Shown piece by piece: positions 13,001 to 23,317 of a DNA stretch of 64,000 nt. Every line of letters begins with the position of its first letter. The stretch's first letter is position 1. The notes beneath the pieces are model-generated. The model saw nothing but the letters and a program-made list of their open reading frames with translations. It had not been told where the DNA came from and did not search any database. Position numbers and translations under genes: made by a program. The DNA comes from Allium sativum (taxonomy: Eukaryota > Streptophyta > Magnoliopsida > Asparagales > Amaryllidaceae): assembly GCA_030737875.1 (NCBI GenBank), contig CM060924.1, forward strand, positions 145,446,197-145,510,196. The letters are read 5' to 3'.

Positions 13001-14902
13001 TTAAAAGATTTAAAAGGGTGAACTTTGTCTATTTCGAGGTTAGAAATGTTGTTCAGTTAAGGTCTGAGAGGTAATTATACCCCAACTTGATTGACTTCGT
13101 TTTTAACTAAGGGATGAGTAAGGTTTGATAGTGAAGACTAGTTAAGTGAATTTAGTTAATGAGTGTAATGGTTTGAAATGGCTTAGTAATGTTTTATTTA
13201 AACATCTATTTAAATCCAATGAAGGAGTTTTGGAAATGTTTTCCAAATAAAAGAATCAGAAATGTTTTCTAATTTAGAAAACAAGAAATGGAAGTAAATA
13301 TGGAGATGTTTTCAAATGATTAATAAAGTACATTTTCTAAATTTAGAAAATAAGAATTTAAAAATATAAAAAAATGGGGAATGAATAAATTAATGATAAA
13401 TAAAATTTAAAGAGATAAATGTTGAATGATGATTTTTCGAAAGAATTTCCATCTGGAAATAATTTTGTTGTTTGGGCACGTGTTTTTTTATAGTTAAATC
13501 ACCAACTACCGAAGTTTTTGACCATTTTTCCGTCGTCAATACAGAGAGACCGAGATCAGATTCGTTATCTGAAAACCACTCTGTATGGACGTTAACGTTG
13601 CAATCAAATATGACGAAGATAATTGGAGACGGAGTTATGTCAGGGCTATCCTGTTTACAGAATAGTGCTTTCGGTTTGTCCAGTCCGAGGACAACGTGAA
13701 TGGACGAATGTCTGACAAAGTATATCTAACGGATCGCGTAATTTGATCTCTTCAAACGTACTTACGTTTGGTGGCGGAGGAATTCGTTTCTCTTAGCTTT
13801 ATACCCGTGGTATTTTTGGGGAAATCAATTTGTGATTTGGCAGGTATGACGATGTGGCATTCAAAGTGAATGGTGGTCAGGTGTTCCAAAAGATACGTTA
13901 TGACCTCAAGCCTCATCAACCAGGAAATGAAAGAAATCGGGCAGGCAGCATGGCTAGGTGTGTCGCTCCCATTAGGATGTATATCACCTATCTAGAGAGA
14001 ATCTATTTCATTCTTTTATCTATTTTCGATGCTGTCCCTTTTCGAGAAACGGTTGGTAGCTCCCAACCATTGGTGATATACATTCGATAAACTCAAGCGA
14101 AATGAGTGGTCGGTCATGTGTGGGTCGGGTTGCAAGATGTTCTTGTTGAACCCAGTGTATTAGCCTCTAGAGATACACTATCGGCATGTGGTCCCATACC
14201 TTGTCATAGTTGGAATCCAATCTCCAATAAGCGCCGCGATTTTGATTTGTATATTATATAGGTGGAACGTGAGATGCAAGGGTTCTGTTAGATTGTTAAT
14301 TACTTGTGATTAGACACTATCATTATATCAGAAAAGTATTGATCTTGAAAGTGTTTTGGGTTATCATAAGCTAAAAACCGTCCGTGTTTATGTGTGGATC
14401 GGTCTTATGATTACCTTTTCTTTTGAAAAGGATTTTGAAAAATTAAACCAAATGATTTGAGTTTACTCATACCAGTCCTATGACTGACCCAGAGTTTATT
14501 TTGTTTTGTTTTCCCTAAACTCTTAGGTGCTCAAATTTGTGTGGGCAGTCAAGTAGTTCAGGTCTTTACAAATATACTTGGAGGAGCTTGAAGCAGGAAG
14601 TTTCAGGATTATATAGCTATTGTTATTTCCGCTGTGCGTAAGTGTTGTACTCTGATAATGTCTTTGTATATATTTCCTGTTTTATTTCAAAGTTATGGTA
14701 TATATTATATTTCATTCGTTCCGCTGTCAGATTCGTGTTACTCTGATGTGTTGTGTGTTCTTCTTCTTCTATTCTAATTTTCTATCTTATCTATTTTGAC
14801 CCTCTAACTTCTTTCTATTAATGATCAGGTATTTCTGATGTCTGAATAGTCAACATGGTAGTTTTGTGTTGATTTTTGGAGTCGAAATTCCATTTCGTTA
14901 CA
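10099..14902 (+). repeat. Long solo LTR family A, part 2 (to the U5 end)
   Basis: It continues family A after the B insertion and ends ...CATTTCGTTACA, followed by the TTTCT duplication. It contains a gene-like island (10099-10430), the CCAATGAAACAGGTCCCGTTGGGATC block (about 10595), a GTGAG...CTCACT site (about 10748), tandem repeats (11200-12780), and near its end a block around CTCATACCAGTCCTATGACTGACC (14466) that closely matches 9708-9735 in family B. Open frames of 70-110 codons here have no protein-like similarity to each other and are treated as noise. Confidence 0.6.
11760..12780 (+). repeat. Minisatellite block inside LTR family A
   Basis: Two related arrays. 11780-12060 has about 20-base units of the form GAGTTAGAATTAATCGATTA. 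12290-12780 has units of the form GAATGTAAATCATTCGAAGA, the best three copies at 12590-12680. They are separated by a GC-richer 120-base island (12155-12280). A weaker AT array (AAATATTTGTAAAACATTTAC) lies at 11280-11460. Confidence 0.7.
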
Positions 14903-14907
14903 TTTCT
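14903..14907. repeat. Target-site duplication TTTCT (right copy, family A)
   Basis: Exact copy of 3843-3847 directly after the terminal CA of the family A LTR. Confidence 0.7.
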
Positions 14908-15637
14908 TCTTCAATTCATTGTATTGTTTTCAATCTTGGCCATTTAATATCTAATTTAGTTTTTGTTCTCTTATGATTAAATCAAAATTATATATATGAT
15001 AGATTTGTATGTTATGTTTATTTCAGACCTATTTTTTTATGAATTTTGAGGCTTATATATCCTTTTTTGCATTTCTTTTAGAATGCATAAAGAAGTTTTG
15101 TTATTTGGAATGTAAATAATTGGCACCGGTATTTGAAACCAGTGTTTGGTTGTTTAATACATAATTTTTTGACATTGTTTATCTTTGTTACCTATTGTCG
15201 TATGTTTCTTGAAGGAAAAGGTTTTTAATTAAAATTTTGGTTCTTTGATTCTACCTTTGAAATCTTCATATTTTTAGAGTTTACAGTGTATGTTTGATAT
15301 TCTGGTCATTTAGATTAATGTTGCAACATAGCCTTTTATGTAGCAATCATTTGATTACTTGATTGAGAAGTTCCTCTGACTTATTACAATTTAAAAATAA
15401 ATACTATAGCAACTAACAAAGAATTTCTACAATTTCAAAGTAAATTAGCACTCATGGTTTGATGTCTACACTATGTAGCAATCTTGGCTGGAACAATTGG
15501 TTTTCTTACCTATCCATCCATCCTTTTGCTAATTATACTACATGAGTATAGTGAACTGAGAAATGTAAAAAATTGAAAATAGCTTACTTTTCTTATCTAG
15601 TTAAGCTAGTTATACATATTGATAATTTTTGAGAACT
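14908..15637. other. Non-coding, nothing recognised
   Basis: AT-rich, low-copy-looking sequence continuing the pre-insertion locus of family A (joins logically to 3842). No coding, RNA or repeat signal seen. Confidence 0.4.
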
Positions 15638-16043
15638 TGATATGTGCTATATCATAAAATATGGGATACAATGGCTAGTATATAGCCTATTAGGAACTCT
15701 TCCCTTACAGGCCAACTTTTAAGGGTGAGTTCCACCTGATGGGCCGTATCATTTTGTGCTTTCATTAGGAACCGCTCAACGGAAGTTCTAGCCATAGGAA
15801 GGGAAACCTATAAGCTAGATTAAAATACTAATAGGTGAGTGAAGTCGTCCAAAGAGAAAAGGGATACCGTCGGGTTAGTGTCGATAGATTGGACCAACTC
15901 AGACGTCGGACTTTCAAAGAGCGGTGAAATGATATGTCCCATATCATAAAATATGGTGTATAATGGTTAGTATATAGCACATTAGGCACCCTCCCCTTAC
16001 AAGCTAGTTTTTGAGGGTGAGTTCTACCTAATGGGCTCTATCA
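15638..16043 (+). mobile_element. TRIM (terminal-repeat retrotransposon in miniature), complete
   Basis: Two direct repeats of exactly 114 bases (15638-15751 and 15930-16043), both beginning TGATATGT and ending TATCA, flank a 178-base interior. Directly after the first repeat comes a PBS-like TTTTGTGCTTTCATT. Directly before the second is a purine-rich CAAAGAGCGGTGAAA that can serve as PPT. Counted by eye, the repeats differ at about 20 of 114 positions, so the copy is old. The flanking 5-mers are GAACT and GAATC, possibly a mutated duplication. It encodes nothing and would depend on proteins from another LTR element. Confidence 0.85.
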
Positions 16044-16370
16044 GAATCTTCTTTTATGGGAAAACGGGAGGTATTATGTTTCATTTCTCTTTGTAAGAAC
16101 AATTTACATAGTAAATAAGTGGAATATTTCTTTTAGTATTCAAGTTTCCATTATTAGAAGAGCAATGTTGGTTCTTTACCAATATTTCTTTTTGTTGATT
16201 TATTCTGTTGTATTAACTTTTATGTTGATCAGTTTAACTATCACTTTTTGTAGAAATAAAATTACCAATTTAAAAGCATTTCCAATATTTTGCTTTAAAG
16301 TTAAATTCTAGTTTGTAATTTGCAATTTGGAAAATCAAAGTGGTATTTGGTTCAAAATTTTAAATGAATC
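16044..16370. other. Non-coding spacer
   Basis: AT-rich sequence between the TRIM and the copia LTR. Nothing recognised. Confidence 0.35.
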
Positions 16371-16577
16371 ACTAGTAGATAATAATGTAAATAATGTAAA
16401 CATGTATCCCTGGGCCTACTCCTATTTGTTTACATTATAAGCTTAGTAGGCTTGGCCGGTATAATAATTTACTCGCTGTATATATAAAACGGTGCTTTGT
16501 ACTTATTATAATAATTTTTCAGTTAAAACAATTGATATCAACATCATTTCTTGATCGAATCCTCTCTTAAATATATG
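16371..16577 (+). repeat. Probable 5' LTR remnant of the plus-strand copia element
   Basis: The end is placed just before the degenerate PBS at 16580. It contains a TATATAAAAC box (16480) and a CTTGGCC-type block comparable to GGCCTTGGCCC in the copia LTR at 23016-23317. Overall similarity to that LTR is weak, and the left boundary is a guess. Confidence 0.35.
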
Positions 16578-16579
16578 AT

Positions 16580-16592
16580 TTGACATCAGAGC
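16580..16592 (+). other. Degenerate primer-binding site
   Basis: TTGACATCAGAGC, close to TGGTATCAGAGC (initiator Met tRNA type), located between the LTR remnant and the gag relic, as expected for a plus-strand copia element. Confidence 0.55.
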
Positions 16593-16905
16593 TATTAAAT
16601 GTTTAATGGACAAGAATTGGTGTGCCTCACATGTCCCCTCAGTTTTGACCAGTGGCAATCTCATTGTCGAGAACGGCTGCATCACCATATCATCATAGAA
16701 TTCTTGGAAATCTCATTATCTGATTTTTCTTTTTCAGTCATACCCACTTGCTTTCAAGTTGTAGTTGTGTTCATATCATTTTTCCCACTTTTCTGGTCAT
16801 TGTGTCTTACCAAGAAACTCAGTCATACTTGTTCATTATCACTCAGCAGTTTCTAGCTGCATCGTGATCCATGTTTCCAAACATTGCAACCTGTTTTTGG
16901 TAATA

Positions 16906-17690
16906 ATGAATGAAGGAGATGCAAGTATGTCATCCATCTCTCCATTACGTAGAAGCACTGAGCGATCATCCTCAAGAACTGCCACTCAAGATCTAATTAA
17001 AGCCGTAAAATCCCAAAGTCAGTTTATCAATATTCAACTAGATGAGGACAACTACTTGCTTTGGAAGTTTCAGATTGAAATAGGCATTTAAGCTACGGTC
17101 TTTAACAATACATTCTTGGCACTATCATCATCCCACCTAAAAATATCATGCAAGATAGAAAACTGGTCAGCAATCAACAATTCATAGCATATTAGAGACA
17201 AGACAACATATTTTGCTCATGGCTGCTTTCAACAATTACTACAAGTTTTATATCACAATTAGTTGGTTGCCAGACATCACATGAAGATTGGTCTACAATA
17301 GAACAAATTTTTTGTAGACAATATGGAGCAAATACAATGTTTTACAAAAGACAACTTCAAACTACAAAGAAGAAAGGAATATCAATGAGAGAACACCTAT
17401 ATAAAATCAAGATTTGTGTGATCATTTAGCCTCAATTGGTCATAAAGTTTTAGATGACGACCAAGTCCTATATGTATCGAATGGTTTAGATAAAGAATAT
17501 GAGGCTATTGTTGATGTTATTTCATTTAAAGAAACTACATCCACCATACAATTTGTTCATTCTACTCTACTCTCTCACGAAGGGAGAATAAAGCAAAAGA
17601 AAACTATTGTGAATGAGTTTTCTGCCAATTATGTCAGCAACAACAGATGCAACAATCAAGAAAGGTTTAATAATGGCTGAAAACAAGGGC
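16906..17690 (+). pseudogene. Copia gag relic (plus-strand element)
   Basis: A broken reading of a Ty1/copia gag. The first part, from the ATG at 16906 to 17089, contains TQDLIKAVKSQSQFINIQLDE and NYLLWKF, matching the N-terminal gag motif LDxxNYxxW of plant copia elements. A second part at 17414-17680 contains GLDKEYEAIV and LLSHEGRIKQKK, the conserved UBN2-like gag region. Frames change between them and stops are frequent. The same blocks occur in the same order in the minus-strand copia gag at 22542-21424, so the two elements belong to one family. Non-functional. Confidence 0.75.
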
Positions 17691-17744
17691 TTAGGTAGAG
17701 AGAAGGACCTTCTATAGAGGTAGAGGAAGAAGTGGAAGATTTAA

Positions 17745-18630
17745 CACTAATAATCGTCTATATGTCAAATATGCGAAAAATTATCAGTCATTCTACAAAC
17801 AGATGCTACTTTAGGTTTGATTCTAACTTTGTACCATCACAACAAGGCAACAACAACACATGGAATTACCAGCCAAGTGGCATTGTAGTTACTTACACCC
17901 AAAACAAAACTCAATTTGAAACTAATGGAAATGAACCAACAAGAATTGAAGACATTCATGATGATGTATGATACCTAGACTCAAAGGCTACAAACCATGT
18001 GACAAACAACCTAAGTAATTTAAATTTAGGAAGCAATGAATACTAAGGTAAGCAATTATTATTTATGGGTAATGGCATACCCACAAAAAGCACATATGGG
18101 AAATGCAAGTTTTATGAGCAAAACAAAACAATTTTACCTTAATAATCTGTTAAGAGTACACTTAATAAGAAAGAACTTATTAACTGTATCTCAATTTTCT
18201 AGACAAAATAGTGCTTTTTTAATTCCATCCAAATAATTGCTTGATAAGAGATATTCTAACAAAAGAAATTTTGTTGTAGGATAAAGAATATAAAGGGTTA
18301 TACACTTTCATTGTTGCTAATTCAAATGCAATGAAATCTAGAAATTTCAAAAGTTGTTTTAACTAGACTAAATGTACTGATGAAATTGCAATGAAAACTT
18401 TGATATTTGACATACAAGTTAGGTCATCCCAATGTTAAAATTATTAAACATGTTCTGAAAAATAGCAACATTCCTATTGATAAAATGTCTCGAACATATG
18501 TGTGCACTTACTATCAAATGGGAAAAAACCACAAATTTGCATATTTCTTTGACTCACAAACTGTATATTACAAACCCCTAGAACTTGTAGCCGCTGAATT
18601 GTGGGGAACCAGCATCGATCTACAGTGACT
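17745..18630 (+). pseudogene. Copia zinc knuckle, protease and pre-integrase relic
   Basis: Around 17762 a CQICEKL...H...NRCYF knuckle can be read across a frameshift. At about 17970 the protease motif appears as YLDSKATNHVTNN, where the usual catalytic D-S-G triad has lysine in place of glycine and the preceding Trp codon is a stop. The block at 18036-18236 reads NNLLRV...IRKNLLTVSQF and the block at 18407-18628 reads KLGHPNVKI...C..Y..GKNHKF, the GAG-pre-integrase region (family PF13976-like), with the second zinc ligand Cys replaced by Tyr. Multiple stops; non-functional. Confidence 0.7.
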
Positions 18631-19310
18631 ACGGGCATAAATATTATATACCATTTGTTGATGCTTACTCTAGGTACATATGGATATGTTTCTTAAAATC
18701 TGAATCTGAAACCCATGTTGTTGTTTCACTGTTTATTAGTCAGACTAAATAATAGACTGAGTGTCAACTTAATATTTTTCAAACTTGTTATGGATCTGAA
18801 TTTAAACCTATAAGAGAATTATTTCAAAAAGGGAATATGTCACAGAATCACATGCCCACACATATCTCAACAAAATGGTCTTATCGAAAGAAGACACAAC
18901 AAATCGTTGAAACTGGTCTAACCTTGCTTGCCTAAGCATTTTTACCCATAAAATTCTGGCCAGATGATTTCTCTACTTCTATATAATTAATTAATATGCT
19001 TCTAGCAAATGTTTTAGAGTTAAAATGTCTAATGGAAATCTTGTACAAAGTTAAACCGGACTATATTGCTCTTAAGGTCTTTGGGTGCTTGTTATTTTCG
19101 TATTTAAGGCCATACAAGTCACATAAATTAGATTTTAGATCCACACTATGTACCATTTTGGGTAATGCAAATAACCAAAAAGGATACAAATGTCTATACA
19201 AAAATGGGATAATATTTGTATCTAGACATGTGGTTTTTAATGAAAATGAATTCCCTTTTAACAAAACATGTGTGAAAGTTACACAAAAAAATCTGTAATC
19301 CAAGAATGTT
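18630..19310 (+). pseudogene. Copia integrase relic
   Basis: Fragments in shifting frames: a CPH-type motif followed by QQNGLIER (about 18850-18900), which is the C-terminal edge of the integrase core carrying the last catalytic Glu, and 18996-19298, which reads ...KVFGCLLFSYLRPYKSHKLDFRS...ILGNANNQKGYKCL...VSRHVVFNE, the standard post-integrase segment of plant copia polyproteins. The first two catalytic Asp positions are not cleanly readable because of stops. Confidence 0.7.
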
Positions 19311-19727
19311 CATACCTAATGTACCTTAACAAGAGGAAGTCATATGACAACTTAGATTTGAAAATCAAACTACTCAGTAGTAGAGTGATTCGGCATCTTA
19401 AGAACAAGGTTTTTCTACATCCAAAAGTCAATCAAACTGGATGCAACTAGTTACTGGAAGATCAACCAGTGCACCACATAATGAATCATCAAGTCATTCC
19501 AACACATAATCACCACTAGAAAGTGAGTCATCATTTACTTTTGATGAAGAAGTAAATGACGTAGTGGTGGTTGGGATCAAGCCCAAAAGTGCAAAACAAC
19601 TGGCTATCACATGATGACTAGAGCAAAGTATAGAACTTTTAAGCCAAAATTTTGTTATGATAACATTGAAACTAAAGAGTCAATTAGTTATTATGAGGCT
19701 GTTCAACATGAAAAGTAGAGAACAACA

Positions 19728-20225
19728 ATGAAAGAAGAGTATAGCACTCTAATGAAAAACAATACACAGACTTTAGTTTCTATGCCAAAAGACAAAAACA
19801 TTGTTGGTTGTAGATGGACCTATAGGGTCAAAACCTACCTTGATTTCTCAGTTTCAAAATACAAAGCAAGGTTAGTATCAAAAGGCTACTCACAACAGAG
19901 TGGGTTTTATTTTAATAAAACATTCTCACCTGTTATGTAGCCATCAACTACAAGAACAGTACTAACTATTTCTTTAATTCGAATTAAAAATGGGAAACTA
20001 AGCAAGTGGATGTAAATAATGAATTCTTAAATGATAAATTGCAGGAAGAGGTATACATGGAGTAGCCTGAAGTGTTCAAACAAAATAGAAGACCGGTGTG
20101 CAAGCTCAGCAAAGCAATTTGGTCTAAAACAGGCCCATATAGTGTGGTTCGAGAAGCTAAAGTCAACCCTAGTCATGCTTGGCTACACATCAAATAGATT
20201 TTCTTTGTGGTTTTGCATAAGTGAC
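19728..20225 (+). pseudogene. Copia reverse transcriptase relic, truncated
   Basis: 19728-19937 reads the RVT_2 start (MKEEYSTLMKNNTQTLVSMP, then GCRWTYRVK and KYKARLVSKGYSQQSG.YFNKTFSPV). After a stop the sequence continues with a degenerate KLSKAIW..KTGP-like block and LGYTSNRF at about 20190. Reading is lost at 20185-20225, where the minus-strand copia element begins. The YVDD catalytic motif, the rest of RT, RNase H and the 3' LTR are absent. Confidence 0.75.
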
Positions 20226-20762
20226 TTTTAAATGGATTTTTTTTCATTAAATACAAAATGCTTGGATATATACATTTTTCCATTACTGTCAAGACACTTG
20301 ATATCTTTATGATTTGTAGAATACCCCAGAAAAGTACATGGAATAGATCTATAGTCAAGTTTGTATTTATTGAATTGTCTAATATGAGGAAAACACAGAC
20401 ATTCAAATACTTTTAATTCGCTATAATTTGTTTTGACTTGGGGCAGCACCTCTATAGGACATTTGAGATCTAAAACTTTTGTTGATAGTCTTTATTAGGT
20501 GCATTGATGTAGCAAAAGCATCAGGATAAAACTTAAGTGGTAAAGATGCCTGTGCAAGAAGTTTTAACCTAGTATCCACAATGTGTCTTTGTTTTCTTTC
20601 AATAGGACCATTCTGTTCAGATGTGTGTGGGCAAGTTAATCTATGTGTAATTCCCTTTTTACATAAATAGTTTTTTAATGGTAGAAGTTCCTTACTACCA
20701 TCATTTTGAACTGTTTTTACTTGATGATTTAATTGATTTTCTGCATTAGCTATAAACTGCAT
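20185..20762 (-). pseudogene. Copia integrase relic (minus-strand element)
   Basis: Minus strand. 20762-20421 reads VKTVQNDGSKELLPL (usually ...SDNGTEF, so the second catalytic Asp is present but the following residues are altered), then CPHTSEQNGPIERKQRHIVDT with the catalytic Glu. 20449-20180 reads LKVFECLCFPHIR, CTFLGYSTNHKDIKCL and ISKHFVFNE, aligning with 19070-19250 of the plus-strand element. It ends at about 20185-20228 without RT. Confidence 0.75.
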
Positions 20763-20982
20763 AACTACATTGCAAGTATCAAGCTTTTATTTCATGAAAT
20801 ATATCCATACATATTTGGAATATGCATCAATAAATGAAATATAATACTTATACCCATAATCTGCATCAATTGGTGCTGAACCCTATAGAAAAAACAACCA
20901 ATTCTAGTGGGTTCAAGTATTTAGTTTTACAATTTGGAAATGGAAACTTGTGACTTTTTCCCATTTGAAAATATGAACATAT

Positions 20983-21411
20983 TTAAGTTTTGGGAATATC
21001 AATCAAAGTATCATTGCTACTTGAATTTTCCTTTACATATCTGGGACTTGGATGACCAAGCTTATCATCCCACATATTAAATGTCATACAGTCATTATCC
21101 ATATTTGATTCTGCTACATTACAGTCATTTCTCTTTAAATCAGTTTTTCTATAATTTCCAGTATCAAACTTGTATAGCTCATTAGGTTCTCTACCCTTTA
21201 ATAAACTTTCCTTTATTAGTATGTCCCTAACTAGACAGTGTCTTGGGTAAAATTCAAAAGATACATGATTATCTGTTAGACATTGTGACACACTAATTAA
21301 TTTTTTCCTTATATGTGGTACACGTAGTAAGTTATTTAAGTAGAGTTGTTTAACACCCTTAATACTAGCACATCCAGTGTGAGAAATAAAAATTGAGTTA
21401 CCATTACCCAT
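20983..21411 (-). pseudogene. Copia pre-integrase region (minus-strand element)
   Basis: A 142-codon open stretch: LYLNNLLRVPHIRKKLISVS followed by DDKLGHPSPRYV. This is the GAG-pre-integrase domain between protease and integrase. It ends before the usual CxxC ligands. It is separated from the upstream protease frame by a stop or frameshift near 21415 and from the integrase fragment by about 220 disrupted bases. Confidence 0.75.
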
Positions 21412-21423
21412 GATTAGAGACTC

Positions 21424-21987
21424 CTACTCTCGATTCCCAAGGTTCAGATTGTTTAAATTGTTTGTGACATGATGGGTAGCTCTATAATCTAGGTACCATG
21501 TCTCATCTTGAATATCTCCAATTGTGGTAGAATTTGAGGTAGAATCTTGAATGTTCTTGGCATCAGTTTGACTGTTGACCATGTTTGCATTTGGATTGTT
21601 GTTCCTATTGTTGTTGTTAGCCTGTTGATTTACATTGAAGCTATTATCAAATCTAAAGTAGCATCTGTTGGCTGTGTGATCAAGTTTTTCACAAATTTGG
21701 CACTTTGGCCTGTTGTTGGGATTCCATCTCCCAGATCTTCCTTTGTTTGCTTGGCCTCCCCTCTGGTAAGTATTCTGATTTCTTATGTTATTGGTTTGAT
21801 TCTTTTCTTTACCACTGGCAGTGTAGTTAACAGAGAAATCTATGCCTTGATCTTTCTTTTGTAATAATCTTCCTTCATGTCCAAGAAGCATGGAGTAGAC
21901 ACTTTGTAATGAGGGTGTGGGTTCAATTGAAGTGATGAAGGCTATTACAGCTTCATACTCATCTTCAAGCCCTCTTACTATGTACAA
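21424..21987 (-). pseudogene. Copia gag C-terminus, zinc knuckle and protease start (minus-strand element)
   Basis: A 187-codon stretch. Residues 6-12 read GLEDEYE, residues about 37-45 GHEGRLLQK, then an Asn/Gln-rich linker. The knuckle CQICEKLDHTANRC has intact CX2CX4HX4C spacing. The protease motif at the C-terminal end reads WYLDYRATHHVTNN, where the usual DSG triad has become DYR, so the protease would be inactive. It is homologous block by block to 17414-18020 on the other strand. Confidence 0.8.
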
Positions 21988-22134
21988 GATCTGTTCATTT
22001 TATTCAATCTTATTTCCCATACTTGCCAATTGATCACACAAGTTTTTGATCTTCATGAGATATTCATTCATGCCTGAGTTTTCTTTCTTTATTGTCTTTA
22101 TTTATTTCTTGTACTGTAGAACTCTAGTCGTAGA

Positions 22135-22542
22135 TTAGGTTGTAAATGACCTTTTCAGGAATGTCCAGACTTCATGAGATGTTTTTTTACCAATTAGTTG
22201 TGGCATAAGTGATGAGTCCAACGATGACATTAACCATGCACTAACCAGATTATCTTGTCTATGATGTGTTGTGAATTCTTTATTTTGAATCAGTTTATTT
22301 CCATTGTCTCTAATATATTTGGCTAAAACAGTTTTTGTTCTATAGAGATAATCTTCCAAACCAAAAAAAATTATTGTTGTTTCTACTTGCAACTCGCATA
22401 GAAGATAGTTCGATTCATCCAATTGTATTGACATGAATTGACTTTGGGGCTTTATGATGGATTTGATAAGATCCTGAGTGCTTTCTGCACTCGTATGATT
22501 GGATCTGGCTTTTGGAAAGATTAATACATCTCCTTCAACCAT
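22135..22542 (-). pseudogene. Copia gag N-terminus (minus-strand element)
   Basis: Begins at ATG 22542 with MVEGDVLIF, then STQDLIKSI, IQLDESNYLLCELQ (LDxxNYxxW motif with W changed to C), and SAWLMSSLDSSLMPQLIG...TSHEVW, which matches the UBN2/DUF4219 gag domain. Length 135 codons before a stop that separates it from the rest of gag (21987-21424). The start agrees with the plus-strand copy (MNEGD at 16906). Confidence 0.8.
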
Positions 22543-23003
22543 GATTTGCAGATATCAAAGAAATGATGTAGAACCAAGAAAAAGATAAAGATTTCTAAAC
22601 ACTTGTTCTTGAGTTGGAATTTCTGAGAGCTTTTTTAGTTGATTTTAAAAGCAACCAGATTGTTAGCGTGATGCTTTTGAAATAATTTCAAACCTGGTCG
22701 TCTGGTTGGCTTTCTTGGATGGCTTTTATCTTCAATTGAATGATTTTCTCAGATATTTTGATCGAACCAGAGTTTTTGAGATCTCTTACTGCCACGCCTG
22801 TGTATTTTGAAAACTGTTACAGCCAGGTAATTACTGGCGGGGCACTTTTTTCAGATCACAACCTCAACTCTCACATGAAGGGATGAAATATCTCGATTAT
22901 AGGTATCCAAGTGATGAAAATACTCTGTTTGATAATCTATCTTTAGATAGATTCTTCAGAGGTAGAATGGCAGGATTGAATTCTTGGTGAAGTTAGCAAA
23001 TGA
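22543..23003 (-). other. Copia 5' leader (minus-strand element)
   Basis: Untranslated leader between PBS and gag. The last 150 bases (22857-23003) align with 28047-28197 next to the second copy of this LTR, sharing CTCAACTCTCA and GATGAAAATACTCTG, which shows that both come from the same family. Confidence 0.6.
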
Positions 23004-23015
23004 GCTCTGATACCA
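23004..23015 (-). other. Primer-binding site, initiator Met tRNA type
   Basis: GCTCTGATACCA on the plus strand is the exact complement of TGGTATCAGAGC, the usual plant copia PBS. It borders the LTR at 23016 and fixes its orientation as minus. Confidence 0.8.
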
Positions 23016-23317
23016 TATTTGAAATAATTGGTAAACGAGGGACTTTTGTAATTATTCAGAATGAACGTTTGAATACACAGAGTACATATATATACATTTG
23101 TTCAGCTGCTTGGGTTTGTAATAAATTCAGAAATAGTTTATTATTGGGCCAAGGCCCACTTATATACAACAATACACTTCTTACATTTTATTTTGAAGTG
23201 ACAACCACATAGCTTTATTACGATCTGAAATATACTTACATATCCCTTGGCATATCCCAGTTTTAGGTTCTTGCTAGCTTTACGATTTTATTTTGATCAC
23301 TTTTCTTACAAGCATCA
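23016..23317 (-). repeat. Copia LTR, 5' LTR of the minus-strand element
   Basis: About 300 bases, matching 28210-28526 along its length. Shared landmarks are TTCAGAATGAACGTTTGA, TTGGGCCAAGGCCCACTT (a 14-base near-palindrome) and GATCACTTTTCTTACAAGC. It is cut at 23318 by the Tat LTR, so the outer end may be incomplete. Confidence 0.75.

Noticed and set aside
21547..21864. 105-codon open frame, plus strand, hydrophobic
   Set aside because: Complement of the copia gag Asn-rich linker and zinc knuckle (Asn codons read as Val/Ile on the other strand).
23004..23015. tRNA gene fragment
   Set aside because: Only the 12-base complement of the tRNA 3' end, next to an LTR; it is a primer-binding site. 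No cloverleaf was seen anywhere in the window.
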